Assembly (NCBI GenBank): GCA_030549775.1
Contig: CM060172.1
Coordinates: 129,445,122 to 129,509,121, forward strand
From: Tamarix chinensis
Lineage: Eukaryota > Streptophyta > Magnoliopsida > Caryophyllales > Tamaricaceae
Length of the DNA stretch: 64,000 nt
Direction of reading: 5' to 3'
The notes under the pieces are model-generated. The model was given only the letters and a program-made list of their open reading frames with translations, searched no databases and was not told the origin of the DNA. Each line of letters starts with the position of its first letter. Positions within the stretch are counted from its first letter, which is position 1. Position numbers and translations under genes: made by a program. Below are positions 48,752 to 59,429 of this stretch, piece after piece.

Positions 48752-49058
48752 TTATTTCGGCAATTGATGACACACTTATGTCGTCTCTTTTTTTTTCTTT
48801 GCTTATTTTTTATTTTCTTTTCTTTTTACCTATCCTCACTTTTTCATTGTTTTTAATATATTATGTCATGCATCGAGTAGTACCTATATAATAAATATAA
48901 TAAAATCAATGTTATGCTCTAAATTAATTAAATATATGATATTATTAAAAAGTAAGCAAATAATTAAAAATAATATAAACTATCTCACATATTATGCCCA
49001 TAAATAACTAAAAGAATAAAATAATAGGGTATAAAATAGTTTAAAATATACGTCCACA
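47494..49058 (-). repeat. 5' LTR of Athila AT1
   Basis: On the - strand it starts TGTGGACGTATATTTTAAAC at 49058 and ends GACATCA at 47494. The start resembles that of the AT3 LTR (both reach TTTTATACCC within about 35 bases). It includes a CT-rich block with a CT microsatellite at 48695-48748. Open frames at 48342-48891 are low-complexity artefacts. The 3' LTR is not in the window. Confidence 0.75.
48695..48748. repeat. CT microsatellite
   Basis: About 25 uninterrupted CT units within the AT1 LTR. Confidence 0.97.
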
Positions 49059-49300
49059 AAAAACTATAAAAAAAATATAAAATAATATGTCTCTTTCCTA
49101 CGCTTAAATCTTACATTATCTTCAATGTAAGGTATGATCAGAACTAAATATAAGGTAGGTCCATATTAATAGCACACGTGTCCTAAAAAAACTAAAGCAC
49201 TAAAAACAACCAGACAAACAAAATAAAATAAAGTAAGGAGATAGAGTTTAAGAAAAAATCTAGTTATCCTATGGTTTCCTCCTAAGCAAGGTCATTGTTT
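49059..49300. other. Short spacer between AT1 and AT2
   Basis: AT-rich text without a recognised gene. It probably belongs to the untranslated region after the AT2 integrase, into which AT1 would then have inserted. Confidence 0.5.
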
Positions 49301-50551
49301 AATGTTGTTGGCTTGAGATCCTTCTCACTTTTATACAATATCCAAATAGATATCTTCAACTACTTCTACTTGTGCTAGCTCATGAAATACCTTCAATCTT
49401 TGGCCATTCACTTTAAAAATCTTACCTCTTTCAAGAATTTTAATTTCTACTGCGCCATGTGGAAAAATGTTAGTGATAACAAAGAAACCAAGTCATCGTG
49501 ATTGAAGATTCACGGGAAATAACTTCACTTGAGAACTAAATAATAACACTTTCTACCCTATATGCAATAATTTCCTAGTTATCATCTTACCATGAAAGGA
49601 CTTGGTATTTTCCTTGCATTATGATATGCCTCTAATATCAATTCCTCTAGCTTTTGCAATTGTAACTTTCTTTATTTATCAATTCCCATTTAATCTAAGT
49701 TACATTATATCATTGCCCAATATGACTTATGTTCTATCTCCACTAGTAAATGAAAAGCGTTCCCAAAAACCAATCTATAAAGAGACATCCCAATTATAGT
49801 TTTAAATGTCATTCTACAAAGCCTAATATGATTGTTTTCTCTAATTTAATTTCCTTATTTGACACCTCAGATTTCCCACTAGTTTGGGGGTGATATGCAG
49901 TAGATACACAATATGTGACATGTCTGATTACAAAAATGAGTCACACAGTCACTAATAATTGTCTTTGGTAAACCAAATCTATTAAAAAAATTTGCTTCTT
50001 ACAACTTTCACCATATTTTTAGCATCATCAAATTCGATGTCCTTGGCCTCTACCCATTTAGAGGCATAATCAAATCTAATAATGATGTAAACACGACTAA
50101 AGGAGGATGGAAATGGGCCCATAAAATCAATACCCTAAATGTCAAAGAATTCACAAACCATAATAATAGTTTGAGGCATATCATTGTTCCTAGATAAATT
50201 ACCGGTCCATTGGCAACACTCACAACTATTTGTAAACAAATAAGCATCTCTATATAAGTTGGGCCAATAAAAAACCACATTCACGCACTTTCTAAGTAAT
50301 TCTTTTGGGAACAAAATGGCCTCTAGCATCATTAGTAGACAAAAATTTAAGATAAACTAATATTTTGATTCATTCACACATCTTCTAATTACTTGATCAG
50401 AAAAATATTTCCAAAGATATGGATAATCCCAAAAATAATACTTAGAAACAACCTTTATTTTATCTTTTTGAGCTTTAGATAATTCACTTGGAAAATTCCT
50501 AGTCATCAAATAGTTCACAATATCTGCATACCAAGGAATTTCCACAATCAA
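49301..50551 (-). pseudogene. Athila AT2 integrase relic
   Basis: It begins next to RNase H with EIPWYADIVNYL, SKAQKDKIKVVSKYYFWDYP and YLWKYFSDQVIRRCV, the Athila RNase H/integrase linker. The HHCC zinc-binding region follows (FYWPNLYRDAY, CECCQWTGNL). A frame change then gives FDIxGIDFMGPF-type text near 50130-50060. It ends with KIFKVNGQRLK near 49400, the post-integrase motif. Several stops and frameshifts are present. Confidence 0.9.
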
Positions 50552-50559
50552 TGAATATA

Positions 50560-50960
50560 ACTAATCATCAAGAAATAACTCATAATCATAGGCCAATCTT
50601 CGTTAGGCAGTATTGTACTTAGGTGACCTACCATTAGATTTTTTACACATTTCTTATCTTTGATATCCAAATCAAATTTTGGAAACAAAAGCATGGTCAA
50701 AAAGTGTAGGCTTTGATTCTCTCTTTTCAACAAATATCTAAGGGCAATATGGTGAGGAAAGGAAATCATTTTAGTTCCATGCAAGTAAGAATGAAATTTT
50801 TGCAAGCCAAACACAATTGCGTATATTTCTTTTTTAGTCACCATGTAATTGCATTGTGAAAGATCAAGCGATCTAAAAGCATAATAAATCACATGAGTTC
50901 TTTTTCTTTTATTTTCCCTACTAAGGCTCCTACTACTTTATCACTTACATCACACATTAT
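50560..50960 (-). pseudogene. Athila AT2 RNase H
   Basis: The open frame 50548-50892 reads IYYAFRSLD, NYMVTKKEIYAIVFGLQKF, LRYLLKRENQ and FDLDIKDKKCVKNLMVGHLS. These correspond to the Athila RNase H segments usually IYYASRTLD, TTEKELLAVVFA and FDLEIKDKKGVEN. No long internal stop-free copy remains upstream. Confidence 0.9.
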
Positions 50961-51151
50961 TTCAAATTAAAAATTCCAATAGGCAGGGAAAAAATAGGGA
51001 CAAAGATTAATTTCTCTTTCATGTAATCAAGAACCTTTTAACTTTCATCATTGAACATATTTTGAAAGAAAATTACATAAAGGAAAATCAATTTTAGATA
51101 AGTCTATAATCAAGTGACAATAGAATTCAACATGCCCTAAAATGATCTAAT

Positions 51152-51159
51152 GTCACATA
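51152..51159. repeat. 8-bp TSD (GTCACATA), left copy, of MITE
   Basis: Pairs with GTCACACA at 51495-51502, seven of eight bases. Confidence 0.82.
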
Positions 51160-51494
51160 TAGGGCTATTAATGAACCAAGTCAGCTCGTGACCTATTTGG
51201 GCTCACCTCGATTCATTTATTTAGCTAAACTAGATTAAAAATTAGGCTCAAGCTCAGCTCAAATATATTAAATGAGACAAGCTTGAGCATAATAAATTTG
51301 GACTCGAGCTCATTTATAATGCAAAAGCTTGTGAGCTCGGCTCGTTTACCACAAAAGCTTGTGATTCGGCTCGTTAAAAGCTCGGCTCACTTATAAGCAA
51401 ACCAAGATGAAGATTCATTTTTTGACTTATTTATTAAATGAATAGAGCCCAAGTCTACCCCGAATTGGTTCAACTCAACTCATTAACAACCCTA
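51160..51494. mobile_element. hAT-type MITE, 335 bp
   Basis: The ends are inverted: TAGGGCTATTAATGA at the left, and the complement of TAGGGTTGTTAATGA at the right. An 8-bp target duplication flanks it, which is the hAT signature. The interior is rich in GCTCGGCTCGTTT-like motifs and has no coding capacity. It lies in the RT of Athila AT2. Confidence 0.88.
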
Positions 51495-51502
51495 GTCACA
51501 CA
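51495..51502. repeat. 8-bp TSD (GTCACACA), right copy, of MITE
   Basis: Pairs with 51152-51159. Confidence 0.82.
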
Positions 51503-52354
51503 CACATATATGGTAAGGTAAAGAACTAATCACTTCTATTTTCGCTATATCAAGTTCTAACCCCCTTAAACTTACAACATGTCCTTGCAATACACCTTAT
51601 TCTACCATGAAATGAGATTTATCAAAGTTCAACAAAATTTTATTTTCAATGCATCTTTTTAACACAAAAGATAGATTATGAGTCATATATCAAAAAAATC
51701 ACCAAAGACAGTAAAGTCATCCATAAAAAAACTCCAAATTATATTCTATTAGATCAAAAAATATGATCACCATGCGTCTTTGAAATGTACCAGGAGCATT
51801 ATAAAGTTTGAATGGCATTCTCCTAAATACAAATGTGCCAAAGGGGTAGGTGAAAGTGGAATTTTCCTAATCCTCAAAAGCAATGGCAATTGGGTATATC
51901 TAGAGACCCGTCTAAAAAGCAAAAGAAACATTTTCTTGCTAGTTTTTCATGTTTTGATGTATGAAAGGAAATTAAAAGTAATATTTTTTAGTGGCTTGAT
52001 TTAATTTCCAATAGTCTATGTACATTTTTCAACCATTAGAGACTCTAGTTGGGACAGACTCTCCTTTAGCATTTTCTACCACAATAATCCCAGTTTTCTT
52101 TGGTACCACATGAATAGGAGCTACCCATTTGATATAGGATAAATTACTCCTTCATCTAACCACTTTAGGATATCCTTCTTGACAACATCTATCATAGTAT
52201 GTTTTAACCTACATTGTCCTTCTATAATAGGCTTAACATTATCTTCTAGGAGAATACTATTCATACACAAAGTTGGGCTTATTCCTTTAATTTCAATAAT
52301 AGTCCATCTTATAACCTCTTTGTATTCCCTTAACATACTTAACAATTTGTCCTC

Positions 52355-52714
52355 TTAATTTGGAGTTATAGAACTACAAATAATCATAGGTAAAGTCCAT
52401 AATTTCCACAAAAAAAAAACATACTTAATATTAGAAGGTACGGGTATAAGTTCTACTTCACGTGTTGACTCGATAGAAGGTAAAAATATTGAAGAAGCGA
52501 GGGGAAAAGCTAAGAAAGGAGAATAACTCTTAGACCCTATCAATTTAGGATTATTTTCTAAAGTTTTCACTTTCAAAACCAAATATTCAATAGACTCTAA
52601 CTCATACAAAAATTCATTTATATGAGTCACATCAAAACTTTCTTGAATAATCAAATAATCAATATCAACAGTATCAATTGAGCACAAAGAATTGACATCA
52701 CTATGATATCTCAT
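52355..52714 (-). pseudogene. Athila AT2 protease-RT linker
   Basis: An open 119-codon stretch with INEFLYELESIEYLVLKV and LELIPVPSNIKYVFFLW-like text, equivalent to the Athila segment that ends LPSHLKYAFLG. It lies between the protease and RT pieces of the same element. Confidence 0.72.
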
Positions 52715-52739
52715 AGAATAAAAAAGTTAAAATTAATTA

Positions 52740-52832
52740 TCTATCTTAAAATTCCATAATTAAATTACATTCATGCACATCAAATTGAGTTTTATAATTT
52801 TTAAGAAAAGGTCTTCCTAAGCGTAATTGTGC
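52740..52832 (-). pseudogene. Athila AT2 protease, C-terminal piece
   Basis: On the - strand, after removal of the hAT element and one TSD copy, the frame reads HLCGNAQLRLGRPFLKN and FDVHECNLIMEF. This holds the retropepsin LGRPF motif. It is separated from the active-site piece (54585-54895) by the hAT. Confidence 0.87.
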
Positions 52833-52840
52833 ATTACCAC
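52833..52840. repeat. 8-bp TSD ATTACCAC, left copy
   Basis: Identical to 54577-54584. Confidence 0.93.
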
Positions 52841-53780
52841 TAGAGCCGGCAAAAGTTGACCCGACCCGAAAAATCCGACGAATACCGACTCGATCCGCCC
52901 GAAATCCGATCCGATTTTATCCGAGTAATTAAATGCCCGAAACCTATCTGACCCGATCCGATACATATCCGATATCCGATATAACCCGAGAAATCATAAG
53001 CCCGAAATAAACCCGACCCGACCCGCTATTCACCCGAAACCCGATATAACCCGAAAAACTATAAATCCGAAATGACCCGACCCGATCCATTATTTATCCG
53101 AAATCTGATATTATCTGAAAAATTATAAATCTATAAAGATTCAACTTGGTACTGCCCAAAAATTAACATTAACCCATAACTTAAAATTTTTAAAACTTCA
53201 TAAAACATGAAATAATATAGATGTGTAACTAATCCATACTAGCACTTACATCAAAATCTAGAAACAATATATTTTCATAAATTTTATATCACTTATGTAT
53301 ATACAAATACAATATCCATTGATACCAATAGAAATAAAAGTAGAGAAAAAAAAAAGAATAACACTACTATGCCATTTAAATATTAGTTCAATTCCATTAT
53401 TCCATCTAGTACCATAAGATAATAACAGTGCAACCTTGAACACTATATATTAGTATCTATACGGCCATACCTTGCAATATAGCACCTACAACATCATAGA
53501 AAAATAGGAAAAATCTAGAGTGAGGATGTTAGTTATTCATTATAAAAATTGAAGATTAATATTTTTTATTACATCAACAGTGTTAAATAGTAAGAAGTCA
53601 ATATTAGTTGGTCTTTTGTCAATAATAGTCATTATTACTTACTTTATTTAATTTTTATCTTATTTAGCTTGATATGATCTAATCAAAATATATATAATAA
53701 AAAAACTAATATGTTGTTATTATTATTTTTGCCATAATTGATATTCATTGATTATTATTATTATTGTTATCATTATTTTC

Positions 53781-53814
<34 letters not shown>

Positions 53815-54576
53815 CATATTTATTAAAATTATGTTGATATGATGTGATCAATCTCTTTTAAAAATAATATGAGAAGTACAACCTTAGAAGTCTTCATTTG
53901 TTATCAATTATCAATGACTATTATAAGTTAATATCATGTAAGGAGCGTATAAGATATAAATATAATATAAACTTAAAATAATACTAGAACTCAATATGAC
54001 CAAGCTAATAATGGAGTTGAATTATAAGTTATACGTTAACATAAAAAGAAAAGTGATACGATTTGAAAAATTTTAAATTTGAAACGTCAGATACATCTCC
54101 AAAGATAAAATAATGATAAAAAATTCTAAGGCCCCAAAACAATTAATATAATAATTCACTTTTAATTGAATAAGATAAATTAAAATAAATGATCTCAAAA
54201 TAATTAGCTTTTAATAATATCTTGGAATAAAAAGAAAGAAAGAAAATGACACAAGCATGGCTCAAATATGAAATGACCTAAATTCAATCTAAATTCGACC
54301 CGAAAATATAATAATTGAAACTCAACCGAGCCCGATCCGAACCCGAACCGAAATTAGAACAACCCAAATTTACCCGAATCCGAGTCCATTCGATCTCAAC
54401 CAGACCCGACCCGAGAGCTTAGAATGACCCGAGATTATCCGATATTGAGTTGATCCGAATCAAACCCGACCCAGTCCGACCCGATAAAATGATCCGAAAT
54501 TATCCGAAACCGATATGACCCGATTATTATGTTACCCGATCCGATAGTGACCCGACCCGCCCGATTGCCAGCTCTA
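52841..54576. mobile_element. Non-autonomous hAT transposon, 1736 bp, with CCCGA arrays
   Basis: Terminal inverted repeats are TAGAGCCGGCAA at the left and, in complement, TAGAGCTGGCAA at the right, with a perfect 8-bp TSD (ATTACCAC). Next to both ends lie about 250-290 bases packed with CCCGA, CCGATCCGA and CCCGACCCG motifs (52858-53110 and 54290-54560). These read in the same strand direction on both sides. The 1.1 kb core is AT-rich, with a TTA run (53780-53813), and holds no transposase. It splits the protease of Athila AT2. Confidence 0.93.
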
Positions 54577-54584
54577 ATTACCAC
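54577..54584. repeat. 8-bp TSD ATTACCAC, right copy
   Basis: Identical to 52833-52840. Confidence 0.93.
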
Positions 54585-54895
54585 ACAAATGTTCACCCGT
54601 GTATAGAATATAAAATTTAGTAGAAAAAACCAATTCATTTACTTGTACTAAGGCATCCTCAAGTACTCCTAATGGTTATGCATTTGATATATTTGGTTAT
54701 TAAATAATAACATCATTTCTTTCTCAAAGGTCCTAGACTCAAAGAGTCATAGATAGATTTAGGCATAACATTAATTGAAGCACCCAAGTCTAGCATGCAT
54801 TTGCCTAAACTCAAATTACCAATCTTGTAAATAATAATAAACATACCTAGGTCCTTACACTTTGGGGGCATTTTCTTTTGAATCATGGGAGAAAT
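54585..54895 (-). pseudogene. Athila AT2 protease, active-site piece
   Basis: On the - strand the frame reads MIQKKMPPKCKDLGMF, then IGNLSLGKCMLDLGASINVM and PKSIYDSLSLG. DLGAS is the retropepsin active-site box of Athila elements. The upstream side is cut at 54896 by sequence that looks like an LTR end (X5). Confidence 0.9.
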
Positions 54896-55230
54896 TTTAA
54901 CACCCCAAAAATTTACCCCTAAAAAATTTCATTAAAGTGGAAAATTTTATTTAAATATGAATTGGTGTTACCGGTATAATCAATATAAATCTGACTACGA
55001 ACCATCCTCATATCAATTATAAGGAAAACGTAAATCAAGATGTGAGAAATGATAAATAATACAGAACAAAGGTATTCCATAACATAAGTAAGAGTTTGGA
55101 TGTTCATTTCAAAAATGGAACTGAAATACAAAATTACATGTTTCAGACGAAAATGACAAAGAAGAAAAACATGTTTAAAACAATAATCATAACCATTTAT
55201 TTAGTTGATCTAACACCTATAAATTCTTTC
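54896..55230 (-). repeat. X5: probable end of another long-LTR insertion (right end not found)
   Basis: TTTAACACCCCAAAAATTT at 54896 matches the TGTAACACCCCAAAATTT terminus of X1 and X3, and it breaks the Athila protease frame. Weak similarity to the G2 LTR end continues for about 200 bases. I cannot place the other end or a TSD; 55230 is only where I stop seeing support. Confidence 0.5.
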
Positions 55231-55344
55231 TACGTTTGTATTTTAAATGGAGTTTGTATGTGATCATATATATATATGGGTATATATAGTGAGAACCATC
55301 CTTTATGATAAGAACTTATAATAATCCTAGTTTTCTGATCTACT

Positions 55345-55800
55345 TATAGTAATTTCCATACCTACTACTGATAGTTTCCACCACCTAATATAGGTAATTT
55401 TCTAACTTGAAACATAAATATCTAATGTTTACAAAATGTCATTGCTTTTTTTTTCCTGTTAGTCAAATGCTATAGTTTTTTCAAAGAATTATAGTAGTTT
55501 TCTCCACCTATTGTGAATAAGTTCCTAATGTGAAATATAAATACCTAATATTTATAAAGTGTTTCCATTTTTTTGTTTAACACTCAAATACTTTAGTTTT
55601 TTGAGAGACTTATAGTAGTTTATTCCACCTACTAAAATTATTTTCCAAAGCTGAAACATAAATACATAATATTTATAAAAATAGCACCATATTTTTTTAT
55701 AACACTCAAATACTATAGTTTCTTGAGTTACATATAGTAGTTTTTTGTACATACTAATAGTAGCTTTCACCACCTATTATGGGTGATTTCTTCAATTAAG
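55345..55800. repeat. Tandem repeat of about 120 bp, 3-4 copies
   Basis: Each unit has TATAGTAGTTT, TCCACCTA, GAAACATAAATA, TAATATTTATAAA, ACACTCAAATACT and a TAGTTTTTTGAG segment in the same order. Copies differ by many substitutions. Confidence 0.88.
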
Positions 55801-55852
55801 AGTACTAGTTCTCAATTATTACTAAGAGCGTCATTTCTCGTGAATGTGTGAG

Positions 55853-55903
55853 TGTGTGTGTGTGTGTGCGCGCGCGCGCGTGTGCGTGCGTGCGTGCGTG
55901 CGG
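55853..55903. repeat. (TG)n(CG)n(TGCG)n alternating purine-pyrimidine run
   Basis: TG units pass into an uninterrupted CG run, then TGCG units, about 50 bases in total. It is strikingly GC-rich in an AT-rich setting. Confidence 0.96.
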
Positions 55904-55933
55904 GACCTATGACATATTTATTAAATATTACAC

Positions 55934-56700
55934 ATTGGAATAAATAAAGTCATCAAAATTTTGTGCAATTATGTGTTGAAGAGGTTAATAAGGACAATAG
56001 GCCTAATTCAAGTTTTAACAAGATTGGATGGTCTAATATTGTTGATTATCTTAATAAGCATGAGAATGTACGATACCAAAAAGTTCATGCAAAAAATCAT
56101 TTTACCTCGACAAAAAAGGATTAGTTAGCATGAGTGAAACTTGAAAATGAAACTAGATTTGGGAGAGACAAAATAATGAGTACAATCACTTGTGGGAAGA
56201 ATAGATAAAATACATTTATGAAAGTAAATTAATGGTAATATGTTTTCCACTAATTTTTTTATTTTAGAAAAACCCAAGTAGTAAACACTTTCACAACATG
56301 TTAATTTCCCATTTAGATGAGCTTCGATTAATCTTTGATGGTACTCATGCAACCAAAGAACATTCATGAGCTTCATTTCAAGGGACTCGCCTAAATTTCA
56401 ATAAGGATGATGAATAAGTAAGAACAAGTAGTGTGGGTTCTTTTAAAGTCTAAAGAGTCATTGAGATTGAGGGTCATGATTCTATTGATTCTAATTGGTG
56501 TGACATGCTAAAAACAAAAGTCAAGCAACAAGCATTCTAAGAGTCAACAATATAGTTCTCACAAGACAAATGAGTCAGCTAATGCAAAGCTTGATAATAA
56601 ATGGCTACAATTGTGCATATCAACATTTAAGATTAACAATGATCCTCTTTTGCCAACACCTCAATCCTCAACAACCCCACTATAAAATAATGCTTAGTTA
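55934..56700 (+). pseudogene. Myb/SANT-like DNA-binding protein relic of a PIF/Harbinger element
   Basis: The frame reads LCVEEVNKDNRPNSSFNKIG, then WSNIVDYLNKHENVRYQKVH and AKNHFTSTKKD followed by a stop, then LENETRFGRDK. These fit the plant Myb/SANT-like DNA-binding domain (DUF4219/Myb_DNA-bind_3 type, with the usual GNRPNTHFTKEGW, LKNRWDALKKDW and TGLGWD). In PIF/Harbinger transposons this second protein helps the transposase bind and enter the nucleus. The C-terminal half, to about 56700, is frameshifted. It lies 0.6 kb upstream of the transposase relic on the same strand. Confidence 0.84.
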
Positions 56701-57329
56701 TTCTAAATTCCATGACTGATGAAATTTTTATGAGTTATTTGTTCTCATTGCTTATGCATTTAAGGATCCTCATAACAGAGACATATGGATGTATATGGAT
56801 CCCTAAAAATGTAATGTTTGGTTGAAACCTTTAAGAGATCCACCTAAAAATTGATAAGGAACATTAGGTTATTATGGTATTTCGTAAAAGTTTAAACTTT
56901 TTTGAGGATTTTTTTTATTGTGTATTTATAAAACCATAAAGTATAAATTCTTTTGTTTATGTTGAACTTATGTAATTTTTCTTGAGTAGTGAATCCTAGT
57001 ATTTATATTCTTGGAGTACAAACCTATGGCCAAGCAATCAATTACAAATCATATTTTTACTTGAATGAGCTTTAAATTATTTGTGTTCCAAGAATGTAAA
57101 TGTTGTTTCTTACATAGAACTTGAATTAGATTTTGGTGGGATACAAGATTATATTTTATACATTCTTATTAATTTCATTTATATTTGGTGTATGTATAAT
57201 ATAATTGATGCCTTACTTTTGTATAGATGGATTATCCCAAAAAAAAAAAGACTACTACTTTTACTTGTAGTACACCATTTGTGTAAGAGAAGAAAGATAT
57301 TTGTTAAGAAGCAAGTTTGTTTAAATTAT

Positions 57330-58310
57330 TCTGAAATGGGTCACTGATTCATCTGATGCATGTTAAATGGTCATGATAGGTTATGCCACAAATTATTTAT
57401 AATTAAGAATGATGTTTTTCTTAGGTTATCAATTTTTGTAAGATCAATGAGTTTGATAAGTAATACTTATAATATGATTATCGAAGAACAATTAGCAATT
57501 TCTTATGTATATAGTTGGTCATAATGAAAGGAATAGAGTTGTATAAGATTGATTCCATCAATTTGGAGAGATCATTAGCAGATATTTTAACAACATTTTA
57601 ATTGTTATATCTAAGATTGTTAGTGAGATTATAAGGCCTCTTTGAAGCCTTAACAAGGTCCCTTATGAGATTAAAAATGATTTGATACTTTGACCTTACT
57701 TTAAAGATTGTGCATGAGCAATATATAGGACACATATCGATGTTTGTATCCCAAAGAATAAACAAACACCATATCGTAATCATAAATAAGTGTGTTCCCA
57801 AAATATAATGATAAATGATTCTTTTGATATGTTATTCATATTTATGGAAGCTAGATGGAAGGGTTCGAGTAATGATTCTCAAATATTACAATACGATATT
57901 CGAAATCCTAACAAAAACTTTGTGCATCCCCTCAAGGTAAATTAATATTAACTTATATATTATGTATAAAATATTGCATTTGAATAATATGAACTTACCT
58001 TTTGTGCAAGTAAATATTATGTAGTTGATTTAGGTTTTCTTCCTCCATTCAAGGACACAAGGTATTATCTATCTGATTTTTAAAGAGTTTGTAGTTAGTA
58101 AGGAAAATATGGGTTATTCAATTATTTATACTCTTCGATGTGAAATGTGATTGAGTGTCTTGAAGACTCGTTATCCTAACTTAAAGCATATGCCAAAGTA
58201 TAACTTGAAACAACAAATGTTCATTGTTATTGCAACAACAACAATCTACAAATTTATTAAGTTGAATGAAAGGGATGATATATTATTTGATAATTTTTTT
58301 TAGCAAAGAA
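57330..58310 (+). pseudogene. PIF/Harbinger transposase relic (DDE_Tnp_4)
   Basis: The order is HDRLCHKLFIIKNDVFLRL, then IIEEQLAISYVYSW. A frame change leads to VGHNERNRVV, ISRYFNNIL, VSEIIRP, then YFKDCA, stop, AIYRTHIDVCIPKNKQTPY, RWKGSSNDSQIL, NKNFVHPLKV, YYVVDLGF and VLKTRYPNLKHMPKYNL. In active relatives the first catalytic aspartate lies in AIDGTHI; here it is tyrosine (57724-57726). The second aspartate (57874-57876) and the glutamate before VLK (58142-58144) remain. A likely intron separates NFVHPLKV from YYVVD, near 57940-58015. No terminal inverted repeat was found. Confidence 0.92.
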
Positions 58311-59429
58311 ATATACGAAGAAAGTACTAGGAATAGGAATGTTGGATAAAATATAGATAGTAAAGTTGTTAAAGAAATAAAAATTGTATGATATAAAATA
58401 AAAAATAATATTTATGAATGTAAAAATATTTATTACATAACATAAACTTTGATTATACTAAAAAAATGAAAAGTGTACAGTATAAAATTAAAAATAATAT
58501 TTATGAATGTAATAATCTTTATTACATAACATAAACTTTGATTATACCACCATCTAAAATTTAGATGTTGGTAACTTTGATAAATAAGTAAATAAATTGT
58601 GATTGTTTAGACTTTTTTAGATTCTAGAATATTATATCAAATTTCAAGCCTTTTTGTTTACCATGATTTTAAATTTCACAAGACATTCTTTGGGTTTTTT
58701 TTTAAAGAAAAAGGATTAGATCTCTTTTTTTTTTTACAATTTTTAGTACTTTATAATATCTGTATATTTTTTATAATTTTTTCACGTTTCATATGATTTT
58801 TAATGTTTAACATTAAAGAATTTGTATACTGATTATTACCAAAAAAAATATATAGATTTAGGAAGATAAAAAAAAATATGAGAAATAAAAATTAAATATA
58901 TTAAGAATGAAAATCAAATACTAATAAAGTATAATAAATAGTTTTTTAATATTAATCACTTATATAACAAAAATAAAAAACAAACACATTTTATCATATA
59001 ATTACCTCCCGAAAAATAATTTTTTTAAAGTATTTTTTATTTAAAAATAATTATTAAAAATAAGTAATGCCAAATAGGGCCAAATAATTGAGGCCAGCCA
59101 TTTATCTCAACTAATGAGTAAATTACAAAGTTACCAGAAACGATCTAAAACTTAGCTGACATCAAATGAAACAAGTCAAGGGAACAGACAATTAGGACGA
59201 AATGCCTTCTCAGCCAAATAGCAACCTTGAAAATGGTGGGGCTGATCCCAGGATTATACACGTTTACACAGATTCCGTACAAGGCATGTGGGCATGCAGA
59301 AAAGAATAACAATGTATTCCCGTAGTAGTTACTATTCTTATGTACAAAGTAGAATGAAGCAATGTTGCCCAGGCCATTGCTGTTGCAGAAGTACACTCAG
59401 CTGGTATAGGAACTAGAACAAAAACCTAC
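58311..59429. other. AT-rich spacer and 3' flank of the PAP12-like gene
   Basis: It contains an 89-bp imperfect tandem duplication (58392-58547) and A/T runs. The last 300 bases or so are likely 3' UTR and downstream sequence of the - strand gene. No other gene is seen. Confidence 0.6.
58392..58547. repeat. 89-bp tandem duplication
   Basis: The copies at 58392-58458 and 58481-58547 share AATAATATTTATGAATGTAA and ATTACATAACATAAACTTTG. Confidence 0.92.

Larger units (their letters stand above)
50961..52345 (-). pseudogene. Athila AT2 reverse transcriptase, split by a MITE
   Basis: The N-terminal part is the open frame 52121-52345: REYKEVIRWTIIEIKGISPT, LKHTMIDVVKKDILKWLDEG and VIYPIS. Further on, the catalytic box FMDDFTVFGD is intact at about 51697-51726, unlike AT1. 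The segment DIRSF near 51150 is the usual GIRSFLGHAGFYRRF region, cut by the 335-bp MITE. Multiple stops elsewhere. Confidence 0.88.
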
